A stretch of 15,031 nt of DNA from Methylotenera_A sp049687015 (GTDB lineage: Bacteria > Pseudomonadota > Gammaproteobacteria > Burkholderiales > Methylophilaceae), in contig JBAVIP010000067.1 in assembly GCA_049687015.1 (NCBI GenBank), positions 1-15,031 on the forward strand. Direction: 5' to 3'. Every line of letters starts with the position of its first letter. Position 1 is the stretch's first letter. The notes under the pieces are model-generated. The model was not told where the DNA came from. It ran no database searches and saw only the letters and a program-made list of their open reading frames with translations. Positions 7,733-14,486 of this stretch are shown here, in pieces. The translations under genes were made by a program, and so were the position numbers.

Positions 7733-9304
7733 ATGTCATTGCAACAAGAAATCTCCCGCCGCCGTACTTTTGCCATTATTTCCCACCCTGACGCAGGCAA
7801 AACCACGCTCACCGAAAAACTGCTGTGGTTTGGTGGTGCGATTCAGGTGGCTGGCGAGGTGCGTGGCCGCAAGGCTGCGCGGCATGCGACATCGGACTGG
7901 ATGGAATTGGAAAAGCAACGCGGTATTTCAGTGACTTCATCCGTCATGCAATTTCCGTATCGTGAGCACATGATTAACCTGCTGGATACGCCTGGCCATG
8001 ACGACTTCTCGGAAGATACCTATAGAACACTGACTGCGGTAGATTCTGCGGTGATGGTGATTGATTCGGTGAACGGTGTGGAAGCGCAAACCATCAAATT
8101 ACTCAACGTATGCCGCATGCGCGATACGCCGATTATCACGTTCATTAACAAGCTCGACCGCGAAAGCCGCGTACCGATTGAGCTGCTGGATGAAATCGAA
8201 TCTACTCTCGGCATGGAATGCGCACCCATTACTTGGCCGATCGGCATGGGCAAAAGCTTCCGCGGTGTTTACCATTTATATAACGACGAGATTTCGTTCT
8301 TTGACCCTCGTGCGGAAAAAGGCACTTCGGAAACGATTAAAGGTTTGGATAACCCGCGTTTGGACGAGTTGCTAGGCCATGCAGCCGATGAACTACGTGT
8401 TGATATCGAACTGGTGCGTGGTGCATCGCATGCCTTTGATAAAGCACGCTACTTGAGCGGCAAACAGACACCCGTATTTTTTGGTTCCGCCATTAACAAC
8501 TTTGGCGTGCAATCATTATTAGATGCAGTAGTAGACCTTTCCCCGCCCCCGCAGGCGCGCAACACGGCAAGCCGTAAGGTTGCGCCAGACGAAGACAAAT
8601 TTTCAGGCTTCGTGTTCAAAATTCAGGCTAATATGGATCCGAAACACCGCGACCGCATTGCATTTCTGCGCGTCTGTTCTGGCCGTTTTGAGCGTGGCAT
8701 GAAAATCAAGCAGGTCGCCACCGGCAAAACATTAAGCGTGAACAACGCCATTACCTTTATGGCGCGAGACCGCACCACCATGGATGAAGCCTATTCCGGC
8801 GACATTATCGGCATCCCCAACCACGGCACGGTGAAGCTGGGCGATACGTTCAGCGAAGGCGAGAATCTTAAATTCATCGGTATTCCCTCATTTGCGCCCG
8901 AGTATTTTCGCCGCGCACGTATCAAAAACCCGATGAAGATGAAGCAGCTGCAAATCGGGCTGAAACAACTGGCGGAAGAAGGCGCTGCGCAACTGTTCCG
9001 TCCACTGCTTTCCAACGACCTGATTTTGGGCGCTGTGGGCATGTTGCAGTTTGACGTAGTGGCACATCGTCTGGAACATGAATACGGCGTGGACATGGTG
9101 TTTGAGCCTTATGATTGCTACACCGCGCGCTGGCTGCGCGGTTCGGACGCAGACCTCAAAGCCATCGCTGATAAATACGGCTTTAACGTAGCGCTGGATG
9201 GAGCTGATGATTACGTTTACCTGGCGCCCAACCGCGTGAATCTGCAAATGGCGCGCGAGCGTTATCCAGAAATTGAATTTTTAGAAACGCGAGAGATATT
9301 TTAG
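7733..9304 (+). CDS. prfC: Peptide chain release factor 3
   Basis: RF3 is a translational GTPase that removes RF1 or RF2 from the ribosome after peptide release. The 523 residues match the family (E. coli 529). G-domain motifs are SHPDAGKTT at 17-25, KQRGISVTSSVMQFPY (switch I region), LLDTPGHDDFSEDTYRTLTA (G3) and FINKLDRE (G4). Further family blocks are CAPITWPIGMGK, FVFKIQANMDPKHRDR in domain II, and GAVGMLQFDVVAHRLEHEYG near the C-terminus. The gene is complete and intact. Its last 45 codons are repeated in a broken copy at 13072-13206, and a shorter decayed copy lies near 10511-10545. Three blocks of accessory genes follow it on the same strand. Confidence 0.97.
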   Translation: MSLQQEISRRRTFAIISHPDAGKTTLTEKLLWFGGAIQVAGEVRGRKAARHATSDWMELEKQRGISVTSSVMQFPYREHMINLLDTPGHDDFSEDTYRTLTAVDSAVMVIDSVNGVEAQTIKLLNVCRMRDTPIITFINKLDRESRVPIELLDEIESTLGMECAPITWPIGMGKSFRGVYHLYNDEISFFDPRAEKGTSETIKGLDNPRLDELLGHAADELRVDIELVRGASHAFDKARYLSGKQTPVFFGSAINNFGVQSLLDAVVDLSPPPQARNTASRKVAPDEDKFSGFVFKIQANMDPKHRDRIAFLRVCSGRFERGMKIKQVATGKTLSVNNAITFMARDRTTMDEAYSGDIIGIPNHGTVKLGDTFSEGENLKFIGIPSFAPEYFRRARIKNPMKMKQLQIGLKQLAEEGAAQLFRPLLSNDLILGAVGMLQFDVVAHRLEHEYGVDMVFEPYDCYTARWLRGSDADLKAIADKYGFNVALDGADDYVYLAPNRVNLQMARERYPEIEFLETREIF

Positions 9305-9405
9305 CAAGCCCTTAAACTTCAAACGCCTAGCACAACCGGCTAAGCAGCTGCACCGGGATTTATGTGGTATTCTTTTATCAAATTTAGTATTTAATAAAAT
9401 TCATC

Positions 9406-10404
9406 ATGAGAATTATCAACCTGAGTGATTTAGATCCGGACTGGTGCTGGCTTCGAGATGAATTTCGACTTACCGATCAAGAGTGGCTACATTACTCCAG
9501 CCTATCTTTACAGCTTCCAAAAATTTTACCTAAAAAAGACTCCATCGCTAGAGCTATTGCGGCTTTGCGCGCTGTAATTAAAGCAAAAAGTGGTAAGTCC
9601 ATGTTGGTCTCTCATGGCCCCAGACCAGCCTATTATGGTGCGAGCTTCGCAAAAACTTTTTGCCCTGACCTACCACACTTGGTCTATTCGTTTAACTTTA
9701 CCAATCTGCCACAGGGTGCGCAGCACATCTTAATGGCAAAGGCATATCAGCAGCCAATGCGCTTTGTCACCTATTCAACCGTTGAGCGCTCGCTTTACGC
9801 AGATTATTTTGACATCCCGATTGAAAAAATCGACATGCTACATTGGGCAGTGCACGCGCCCAAAATTGATTTGACTGAGAAACCCATAGAAACTGGAAGC
9901 TATGTTTGCGCTTTAGGTAGCCAAGGCCGTGACTATAAAACACTATTTGAGGCCATGAAAAAATTGCCGCACATTAGGCTGGTTGTGGTTGCTAGTCAAA
10001 TTAGCATTCAGCATCTTAGCATCCCCAGCAACGTGACAGTGTATAGCAATATTCCGCTTAGCCAGGCTCATAACATCTTAGCACATAGCCAGTTTATGGC
10101 ATTGCCACTACGCGACGCACAAGTACCATGCGGACACGTCACCATTGTTTCTGGCATGTTCTTTAGAAAAGCCATTGTAGTCACCAACTCTATTGGCGTG
10201 CACGATTATATTAAAGATGGGATAACAGGCCTTTTTTGCGCACCGCTGGACGTAAATGATTTTGCGCATAAGATTGAATCATTATGGGAAAATGCTAACC
10301 AGCTGGATGAATTAAGCGAGGCAGGTCAAGCGTTTGCGTATGCTAATTGTACGGAGAAAAAAGCTATTGATTATTTTGCTGACTTTATTAAGCCATTTAG
10401 TTAA
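9406..10404 (+). CDS. GT-B fold glycosyltransferase, atypical (cargo block 1)
   Basis: This 332-residue soluble protein lacks a signal peptide. The C-terminal half looks like a glycosyltransferase group 1 nucleotide-sugar binding domain: YVCALGSQGRDYKTLFEAMK at about 166-185, VYSNIPLSQAHNILAHSQFMALPL at about 212-235, and GMFFRKAIVVTNSIGVHDYI then DGITGLF at about 250-277. The EX7E motif common in GT4 enzymes is not there: the region around CGHVTIVSG lacks the first glutamate. The donor and acceptor are unknown, and it may be divergent or not a standard retaining enzyme. Codon use appears more AT-rich than prfC. The ATG has no Shine-Dalgarno sequence, and TAAAAT lies only five bases before it. 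A decayed piece of gene X follows 21 bases after its stop. Glycan assembly is likely; the substrate is not known. Confidence 0.72.
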   Translation: MRIINLSDLDPDWCWLRDEFRLTDQEWLHYSSLSLQLPKILPKKDSIARAIAALRAVIKAKSGKSMLVSHGPRPAYYGASFAKTFCPDLPHLVYSFNFTNLPQGAQHILMAKAYQQPMRFVTYSTVERSLYADYFDIPIEKIDMLHWAVHAPKIDLTEKPIETGSYVCALGSQGRDYKTLFEAMKKLPHIRLVVVASQISIQHLSIPSNVTVYSNIPLSQAHNILAHSQFMALPLRDAQVPCGHVTIVSGMFFRKAIVVTNSIGVHDYIKDGITGLFCAPLDVNDFAHKIESLWENANQLDELSEAGQAFAYANCTEKKAIDYFADFIKPFS

Positions 10405-10425
10405 TGACACATCAATTAACCTCCA

Positions 10426-10488
10426 CCTCACATTATTGGCGATGTAGTCACCCAAAAACAGTAACACTTCTTCTTTACTTTGCGAGCA
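10426..10488 (-). pseudogene. Decayed 3' fragment of gene X (copy X'')
   Basis: On the minus strand, 10479 down to 10426 aligns with the fresher X' copy (12899-13054) at about 42 of 54 bases with one single-base deletion. The alignment opens with an exact 15-base match encoding SKEEV. Similarity continues weakly to about 10488. The deletion shifts the frame and the normal stop is lost, so it is non-functional. It lies between the stop of the block 1 glycosyltransferase and the block 2 genes, and just before a prfC remnant. Confidence 0.72.
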
Positions 10489-10510
10489 CGTTACTAGCCT
10501 GGCAAGCACC

Positions 10511-10545
10511 TTACAGCTAACGTCGCACCCAAACGGGTTAACTTA
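10511..10545 (+). pseudogene. Decayed remnant of the prfC 3' end (copy prfC'')
   Basis: Codons at 10525-10545 read APKRVNL, against APNRVNL in intact RF3. All base differences from the intact gene are at third codon positions, apart from the first base of the Leu codon. Similarity extends back to about 10511 with one gap (14 of 19 bases). The match is short and would be weak alone. It is credible because it has the same strand and the same place after an X fragment as the clear copy at 13057-13206. Confidence 0.5.
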
Positions 10546-10565
10546 ACGCCAATTTTTTGCGTTAA
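10543..10565. other. Hairpin in the leader of the deacetylase gene
   Basis: TTAACGC at 10543-10549 and GCGTTAA at 10559-10565 form a perfect seven-base stem around a nine-base loop, ending nine bases before the ATG of the deacetylase. It could affect ribosome access or be an operator, or it could have arisen from prfC remnant sequence. No Shine-Dalgarno sequence is visible between it and the ATG. Confidence 0.4.
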
Positions 10566-10574
10566 TATATCATT

Positions 10575-11615
10575 ATGAACTCAAAGCTGAACTCACTTAA
10601 GCCACTACTCCGCGATATTATAACCGGGGGCCTGTTTTTAACGGGAATCACTAGCCCCGGCAAACGAGCCCATGACAAGCTGACTGTAGTGACATTCCAT
10701 CGCGTGCTTCCTGAAAACCTGCGTCAGCAATATCCCTACCCCGGCATTTGCGTAACCCCTGAGGAGTTGCGCTGGTTCTGCAGTTTCTTTCAAACTTACT
10801 TTACTGCAGGCTCACTCACCGACATCTATCAACGCTGGTTAGGCGACGAACAGCCTGAAAAGCCGTTCATGGCCATCACTTTCGATGATGGGCAATTGGA
10901 TAATCTTCAATACGGCTTGCCTGTACTGAATGAATATGATTTCAAAGCCACCTTTTATATCCCGGCGTCGAATATTGATGAAGCAAGTATCCTCTGGCAC
11001 GACCGCATCGGCTATTGCGCTCGCGCCGCAAGAAATCAGGGCGAAAAATCCATGCTGCGAACCCTCAAGTTAGCTGAAAATTTTGGCATCCCCAGTCGTT
11101 CGAACGGCTCGTTTGAAAATCATCTTGTGCAGCATGCAAAACGCATTTCTCCAGAAAACCGCTTAAACCTGGTGAAAGCGATAGAAGACATGCTGGAAAC
11201 CGCACCGCCCGAATGGGGAAGACTCATGACTTGGGACGAAATACGGCTGATACAGCAAGAAGGCCATGAAATCGGCTCACACTCTATGACACACACACTT
11301 ATGCCGCAATGCAGCGATGCAGATCTGCAGTATGAAATTACCGATTCAAAACAGCGGCTTGAAGACGAGCTCAAAACCGAGATACAGTCATTCTGCTATC
11401 CCAATGGTGATTATGATGCACGCTCGGTAGACGCTGTCAACAAAGCCGGGTACCGGAATGCTGTGACTACGCGCTGGGGTAAGAACCAGCGCGACACTCC
11501 CCGCTTTGAACTAAAACGCTGTGACATTACCACTTTCCACAATTGGGATCGCAAACAGCAGCTATCAGTATCGAGGTGTGCCTTTCGCCTGAGCGGCCTG
11601 CAGCCTGGTGTTTGA
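10575..11615 (+). CDS. Polysaccharide deacetylase, NodB/CE4 family (cargo block 2)
   Basis: CE4 enzymes are metal-dependent hydrolases that remove N- or O-acetyl groups from glycans. The 346 residues contain the NodB domain: VVTFHRVLPE at about 38-47, the catalytic and metal motif ITFDDG at 101-106 (D104 and D105), FKATFYIP at about 123-130, and the zinc-binding pair in SHSMTH at 235-240 (H236 and H240). FCYPNGDYDARSVDAVNKAGY at about 273-293 is the usual third block. An insertion between the first two motifs holds most of the extra length. The N-terminus is only weakly hydrophobic, so export is not certain. The next gene, a glycosyltransferase, starts 52 bases after the stop and is probably co-transcribed. 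Together they suggest synthesis or modification of an exopolysaccharide. Family is firm; substrate is unknown. Confidence 0.88.
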   Translation: MNSKLNSLKPLLRDIITGGLFLTGITSPGKRAHDKLTVVTFHRVLPENLRQQYPYPGICVTPEELRWFCSFFQTYFTAGSLTDIYQRWLGDEQPEKPFMAITFDDGQLDNLQYGLPVLNEYDFKATFYIPASNIDEASILWHDRIGYCARAARNQGEKSMLRTLKLAENFGIPSRSNGSFENHLVQHAKRISPENRLNLVKAIEDMLETAPPEWGRLMTWDEIRLIQQEGHEIGSHSMTHTLMPQCSDADLQYEITDSKQRLEDELKTEIQSFCYPNGDYDARSVDAVNKAGYRNAVTTRWGKNQRDTPRFELKRCDITTFHNWDRKQQLSVSRCAFRLSGLQPGV

Positions 11616-11667
11616 TTGTTCTTGGTCCCACCAGACGTGAACAGCTTTTTAGTTTAATGAGATCCTT

Positions 11668-12894
11668 ATGGTAAAGTTAGCATACTTTTGCAGTGAATAT
11701 CCCTCCCGTTCGCACACCTTCATTCGTCGTGAAATCCAGGAATTGCGCCGCCGCGGCGCATCCATCGATGTATATGCCATCCGGCGGCCAAAACAGGATG
11801 CCCTGATTTCCGAAATCGACCTGCAGGAGTTTCAGCAAACCGTCAGCATTTTGCCGGTAAAGGTCACACAGCTGATACTTATCCACCTGAAGATGTTTAT
11901 CCGCCAGCCCCTGAAGTACCTGCAAACGCTTAAAGTTGCAATGGGGCACCATCTTCCTGGCACGAAGAATACATTATGGTCATTGTTGCAATTTGCCGAA
12001 GGCATATTGTTAGCCCACCACCTGCAACAGAGACCAGTTCAGCACCTGCATATCCATTTTGCCAATACGGGGGCAAGCGTTGGCATGTTTGCCTGTAATT
12101 ACCTGAAACTCAGCTGGTCCGTGACCCTGCATGGCACATCCTGTTTTGACTATCCCTCAGGGCCTTTGCTGGGTGCCAAGCTGGAAAGATGTACATTTGC
12201 CAACTGCATTTCCTATTTCGGCCTATCTCAGGCGTACCGGTCTGTCGGGCCTGAACATTGGCACAAGCTGTTTGTGTCACGCTGCGGCATTGAACTTGAC
12301 GCAGTCAACCTTGCCAAGTCAAACCAAGCTGATATCCACAAGGACGACTCAAAGATTCGCATCATTTCCGTTGGTCGCCTGCATGTTGAAAAAGGCTACC
12401 CGGTGATGATCAATGCATTTGCCAGCGCCTTGAAATCCGTTCCCAATATGGAGCTTGTGCTGCTGGGTGATGGGCCTTACAGAAAAGAACTGGAAGCTTA
12501 TGTCAAAGAGAAAAACATAGAACAAAAGGTCATTTTTCAAGGAGCTGTGCCGGAGCAGACAGTGCTGGATGAGATGGTGCATGCCGATATATTTGTCCTC
12601 TCTTCATTCATGGAGGGCATTCCGATGGTGTTGATGGAGGCCATGGTGCTTGAAGTTCCCGTTATTGCGCCACGCGTAGCCGGGATACCGGAATTGGTGA
12701 TCGACAAAGAAAACGGTCTGTTGTTTGACCCTGCGCGCTGGCAGCAAATGGCCGAACAAATTGTCGAACTGGCGCAGGACAAGGAAAAACGCGCGCACTA
12801 TGGTGCGGCTGGCAAAGAGAAGGTATTATCCGAATTTACCATTGAGAAAGGCGTAGAAAATCTATGGCAACACTTCCTTGCTCTGCCACAATGA
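11668..12894 (+). CDS. GT4 family glycosyltransferase (cargo block 2)
   Basis: This 408-residue GT-B enzyme is likely retaining and transfers a sugar from a nucleotide donor to a growing surface glycan on the cytoplasmic side of the membrane. The N-terminal acceptor domain begins AYFCSEYPSRSHTFIRREI, a pattern seen in colanic-acid and EPS-type transferases, and includes HIHFANTGAS at about 128-137 and TLHGTSCFDY at about 153-162. The donor domain has IISVGRLHVEKGYPVMINAF at about 232-251, LVLLGDGPYRKELE at about 263-276, and the EX7E motif EGIPMVLME with E316 and E324. PVIAPRVAGIPELV and ENGLLFDP complete the site. The gene is intact and follows the deacetylase. Its TGA ends only four bases before the stop codon of the broken X' copy on the other strand. 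Confidence 0.9.
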   Translation: MVKLAYFCSEYPSRSHTFIRREIQELRRRGASIDVYAIRRPKQDALISEIDLQEFQQTVSILPVKVTQLILIHLKMFIRQPLKYLQTLKVAMGHHLPGTKNTLWSLLQFAEGILLAHHLQQRPVQHLHIHFANTGASVGMFACNYLKLSWSVTLHGTSCFDYPSGPLLGAKLERCTFANCISYFGLSQAYRSVGPEHWHKLFVSRCGIELDAVNLAKSNQADIHKDDSKIRIISVGRLHVEKGYPVMINAFASALKSVPNMELVLLGDGPYRKELEAYVKEKNIEQKVIFQGAVPEQTVLDEMVHADIFVLSSFMEGIPMVLMEAMVLEVPVIAPRVAGIPELVIDKENGLLFDPARWQQMAEQIVELAQDKEKRAHYGAAGKEKVLSEFTIEKGVENLWQHFLALPQ

Positions 12895-12898
12895 CCAC

Positions 12899-13054
12899 TT
12901 ATTCGCTGGCTAATGCCTCGCACAATTGACTAAGTAATTGACCAAAAATCGGTAGCACTTCTTCTTTACTATGTGGGCTATCGTCATCGGTGCCGGCAAT
13001 CACAAAACTTACGGTGACTTTATCTAAATTTTCGCGAAACTCGCTCCAATGCTC
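12899..13054 (-). pseudogene. 3' fragment of gene X (copy X')
   Basis: The minus strand encodes 51 residues and a stop: EHWSEFRENLDKVTVSFVIA through SKEEVLPIFGQLLSQLCEAL to ASE. Against the intact gene X at 14479 onward, 43 of the first 47 residues are identical; only the last few differ (ALASE versus AFEA). All of X upstream of this point is missing. Similarity continues for about eight more bases but with a two-base insertion, then changes abruptly to prfC sequence. There is no start codon or ribosome site, so it is a broken copy. It lacks the terminator that follows intact X, because the GT4 gene abuts it. Confidence 0.93.
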
Positions 13055-13056
13055 TT

Positions 13057-13206
13057 GGCCTCGACATCACCGATAAATACGGCTTTAACGTAGCGCTGGA
13101 TGGTGCTGATGATTACGTTTACCTGGCACCAAACCGTGTGAATCTACAAATGGCAAAGGGGCGTTACCCCGATATTGAATTTTTAGAAACGCGTAAAATC
13201 GCCTAA
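13057..13206 (+). pseudogene. 3' fragment of prfC (copy prfC')
   Basis: Bases 13072-13206 align without gaps to the last 45 codons of prfC (9170-9304): 114 of 135 bases match, and both end at a stop codon. The first 32 aligned bases are identical. It reads DKYGFNVALDGADDYVY, then LAPNRVNLQMAKGRYPDIEF, then LETRKIA. Ten codons differ silently, five differ in amino acid, and the stop is TAA rather than TAG. Weak similarity reaches back to about 13057 with a three-base gap. There is no start, so it is not a gene. It is joined directly to the X' fragment. Confidence 0.93.
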
Positions 13207-13424
13207 TCAGGCAAGTCCGTCGAAGAATAATAAGCTTTAGGGTGTAATGCCCGCTTAGTAATTAACAGCTCCTAATAGCCCTTAAAACGTCAAAATACCA
13301 TATAGGTTATTTAGCCACATCTATGAGATGCGGCCTAAATCTAGCTTTTATTATCAAATTGCGTGTCAAGAAAATTGATATAGTGCCGTTATGTAATTAA
13401 CATAAACTTAGTGGATAAATCAAA
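13207..13424 (+). promoter_or_regulatory. Leader of the GGDEF gene with a candidate sigma-70 promoter
   Basis: This 218-base AT-rich spacer lies between the prfC' stop and the GGDEF gene. TTGATA at 13375-13380 (five of six to the -35 consensus) and TAACAT at 13398-13403 (four of six to the -10) are 17 bases apart, which puts the expected start of transcription a few bases before the ATG at 13425. GGAT at 13413-13416 is a weak ribosome site. Nothing else recognisable is present. Confidence 0.45.
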
Positions 13425-14417
13425 ATGTTAACACCGCCGATCCCAATAGATGAAAAAGCTCGACTTATGTCGCTTAGGTCACTCAACGTTTTAGACACTC
13501 CGCCCGAAGAACGTTTTGATCGATTAACTCGTATGGCGCAAAAAATTTTCGGTGTCCCTATCGCATTAGTCAGCCTAGTTGATGAAAACCGTCAGTGGTT
13601 TAAATCTTGTATGGGGCTCAGCGTTAGCGAAACTCCACGTGATATTTCTTTTTGCGGGCATACCATCCTCGGCGACGAAGTATTTATTATTCCAGACGCA
13701 CAGAAAGACATTCGTTTTGCTGACAACCCACTGGTTACAAATGAACCAAAAATCCGCTTTTATGCCGGTTGTCCAATCAAAGCTCCGAACGGCAGCAAGC
13801 TAGGAACTTTGTGCATTATCGACCAAACACCAAGGTCACTTAATGAAGAAGACATCGAAACAATTAAAGACCTTGCTTTAATGGTGGAACTCGAACTTGC
13901 AGCCCTAAATATGGCAACCATTGACGAGCTTACCCATATATCAAATAGGAGAGGCTTTATGATGCTGGCGCGACACAGCCTAAACCTCTGTGTTCGGAAA
14001 AAAATCCCAGCATCTTTGGTTTTCTTCGATCTAAATGGATTTAAACAGATTAACGACCAGTTTGGACACGATGAAGGCGATAAAGCTTTAGCTGCCTTCG
14101 CTGAATTAATTAAAAACAAGCTCAGAGGTTCTGACTTAGTCGCTCGACTAGGAGGCGATGAGTTTGTAGTATTGTTAACAGATGCCACAAAAAGACTCGC
14201 AGATGAAGTTATTAATAAACTCCGCTACGCTCTTGATGAATATAACCTAAAAGCAAATTCTGGTTATAGCATTTCTTTCTCTTATGGCGTTGTTCAATTC
14301 TGTGTTGACAAACATAAGACTGTTGAAACGCTACTGTCAGAATCAGATTCGCTCATGTACAAGCACAAAAATGGTAAAAGCATTACTGAAAGAAACAAGA
14401 TTGAATTGCAAAACTAA
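13425..14417 (+). CDS. GAF-GGDEF diguanylate cyclase (cargo block 3)
   Basis: Predicted to make cyclic di-GMP from two GTP. The 330 residues have no membrane segment, so it is cytoplasmic. A GAF sensor domain covers about residues 20-160, with the blocks FGVPIALVSLVDENRQWFKS, RDISFCGHTIL and RFYAGCPIKA. The GGDEF domain starts near 165 (TIDELTHISNRRGF) and has FFDLNGFKQINDQFGH with the metal ligand D202. The active-site motif RLGGDEF is intact at 241-247. RGSD at 234-237, exactly five residues before GGDEF, is the inhibitory I-site, so product feedback is expected. No EAL domain is present. It sits alone between the broken prfC' copy and gene X. Catalytic activity is likely; the GAF ligand is unknown. 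Control of the nearby glycan genes is a guess from position. Confidence 0.93.
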   Translation: MLTPPIPIDEKARLMSLRSLNVLDTPPEERFDRLTRMAQKIFGVPIALVSLVDENRQWFKSCMGLSVSETPRDISFCGHTILGDEVFIIPDAQKDIRFADNPLVTNEPKIRFYAGCPIKAPNGSKLGTLCIIDQTPRSLNEEDIETIKDLALMVELELAALNMATIDELTHISNRRGFMMLARHSLNLCVRKKIPASLVFFDLNGFKQINDQFGHDEGDKALAAFAELIKNKLRGSDLVARLGGDEFVVLLTDATKRLADEVINKLRYALDEYNLKANSGYSISFSYGVVQFCVDKHKTVETLLSESDSLMYKHKNGKSITERNKIELQN

Positions 14418-14421
14418 ACGC

Positions 14422-14478
14422 AAAAAAAGCCTTTAACAATCGTCTCGTTAATTAACTGGAAATTTAATATTGAAAGGC
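14422..14478 (-). terminator. Probable rho-independent terminator of gene X
   Basis: Read on the minus strand right after the gene X stop, GCCTTTCAAT (14478-14469) pairs with ATTGTTAAAGGC (14440-14429). The stem is six plus four base pairs with a two-base bulge, and seven T residues follow at 14428-14422. The 28-base loop contains the palindrome GTTAATTAAC, which may fold separately. The long loop lowers confidence. Confidence 0.6.
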
Positions 14479-14486
14479 CTAGGCCT
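14475..14486. repeat. Perfect 12-base palindrome over the gene X stop
   Basis: AGGCCTAGGCCT is its own reverse complement and spans the TAG stop codon of gene X. It partly overlaps the terminator stem. It may be incidental. Confidence 0.5.

Noticed and set aside
9371..9400. Similarity between the leaders of the block 1 and block 3 genes (TTTTAT and ATCAAATT)
   Set aside because: The shared bases are few and AT-rich, so chance is likely.
10312..10509. Minus-strand open frame of 65 codons after the block 1 glycosyltransferase
   Set aside because: Not a gene: it runs through the frameshifted X'' remnant into the antisense of the glycosyltransferase. Only the SKEEV part has meaning, as a fossil.
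12899..13206. A fused X-prfC gene
   Set aside because: The two parts are on opposite strands with stops facing outward, and neither has a start or ribosome site.
9305..13424. Transposon or integron origin for the accessory genes
   Set aside because: No transposase, integrase, terminal inverted repeats or attC-like sites were found. The repeated pieces are ends of host-type genes, not mobile-element ends.
14418..14486. Plus-strand terminator for the GGDEF gene
   Set aside because: The inverted repeat has its T-run only on the minus strand, so it fits gene X and not the GGDEF gene.
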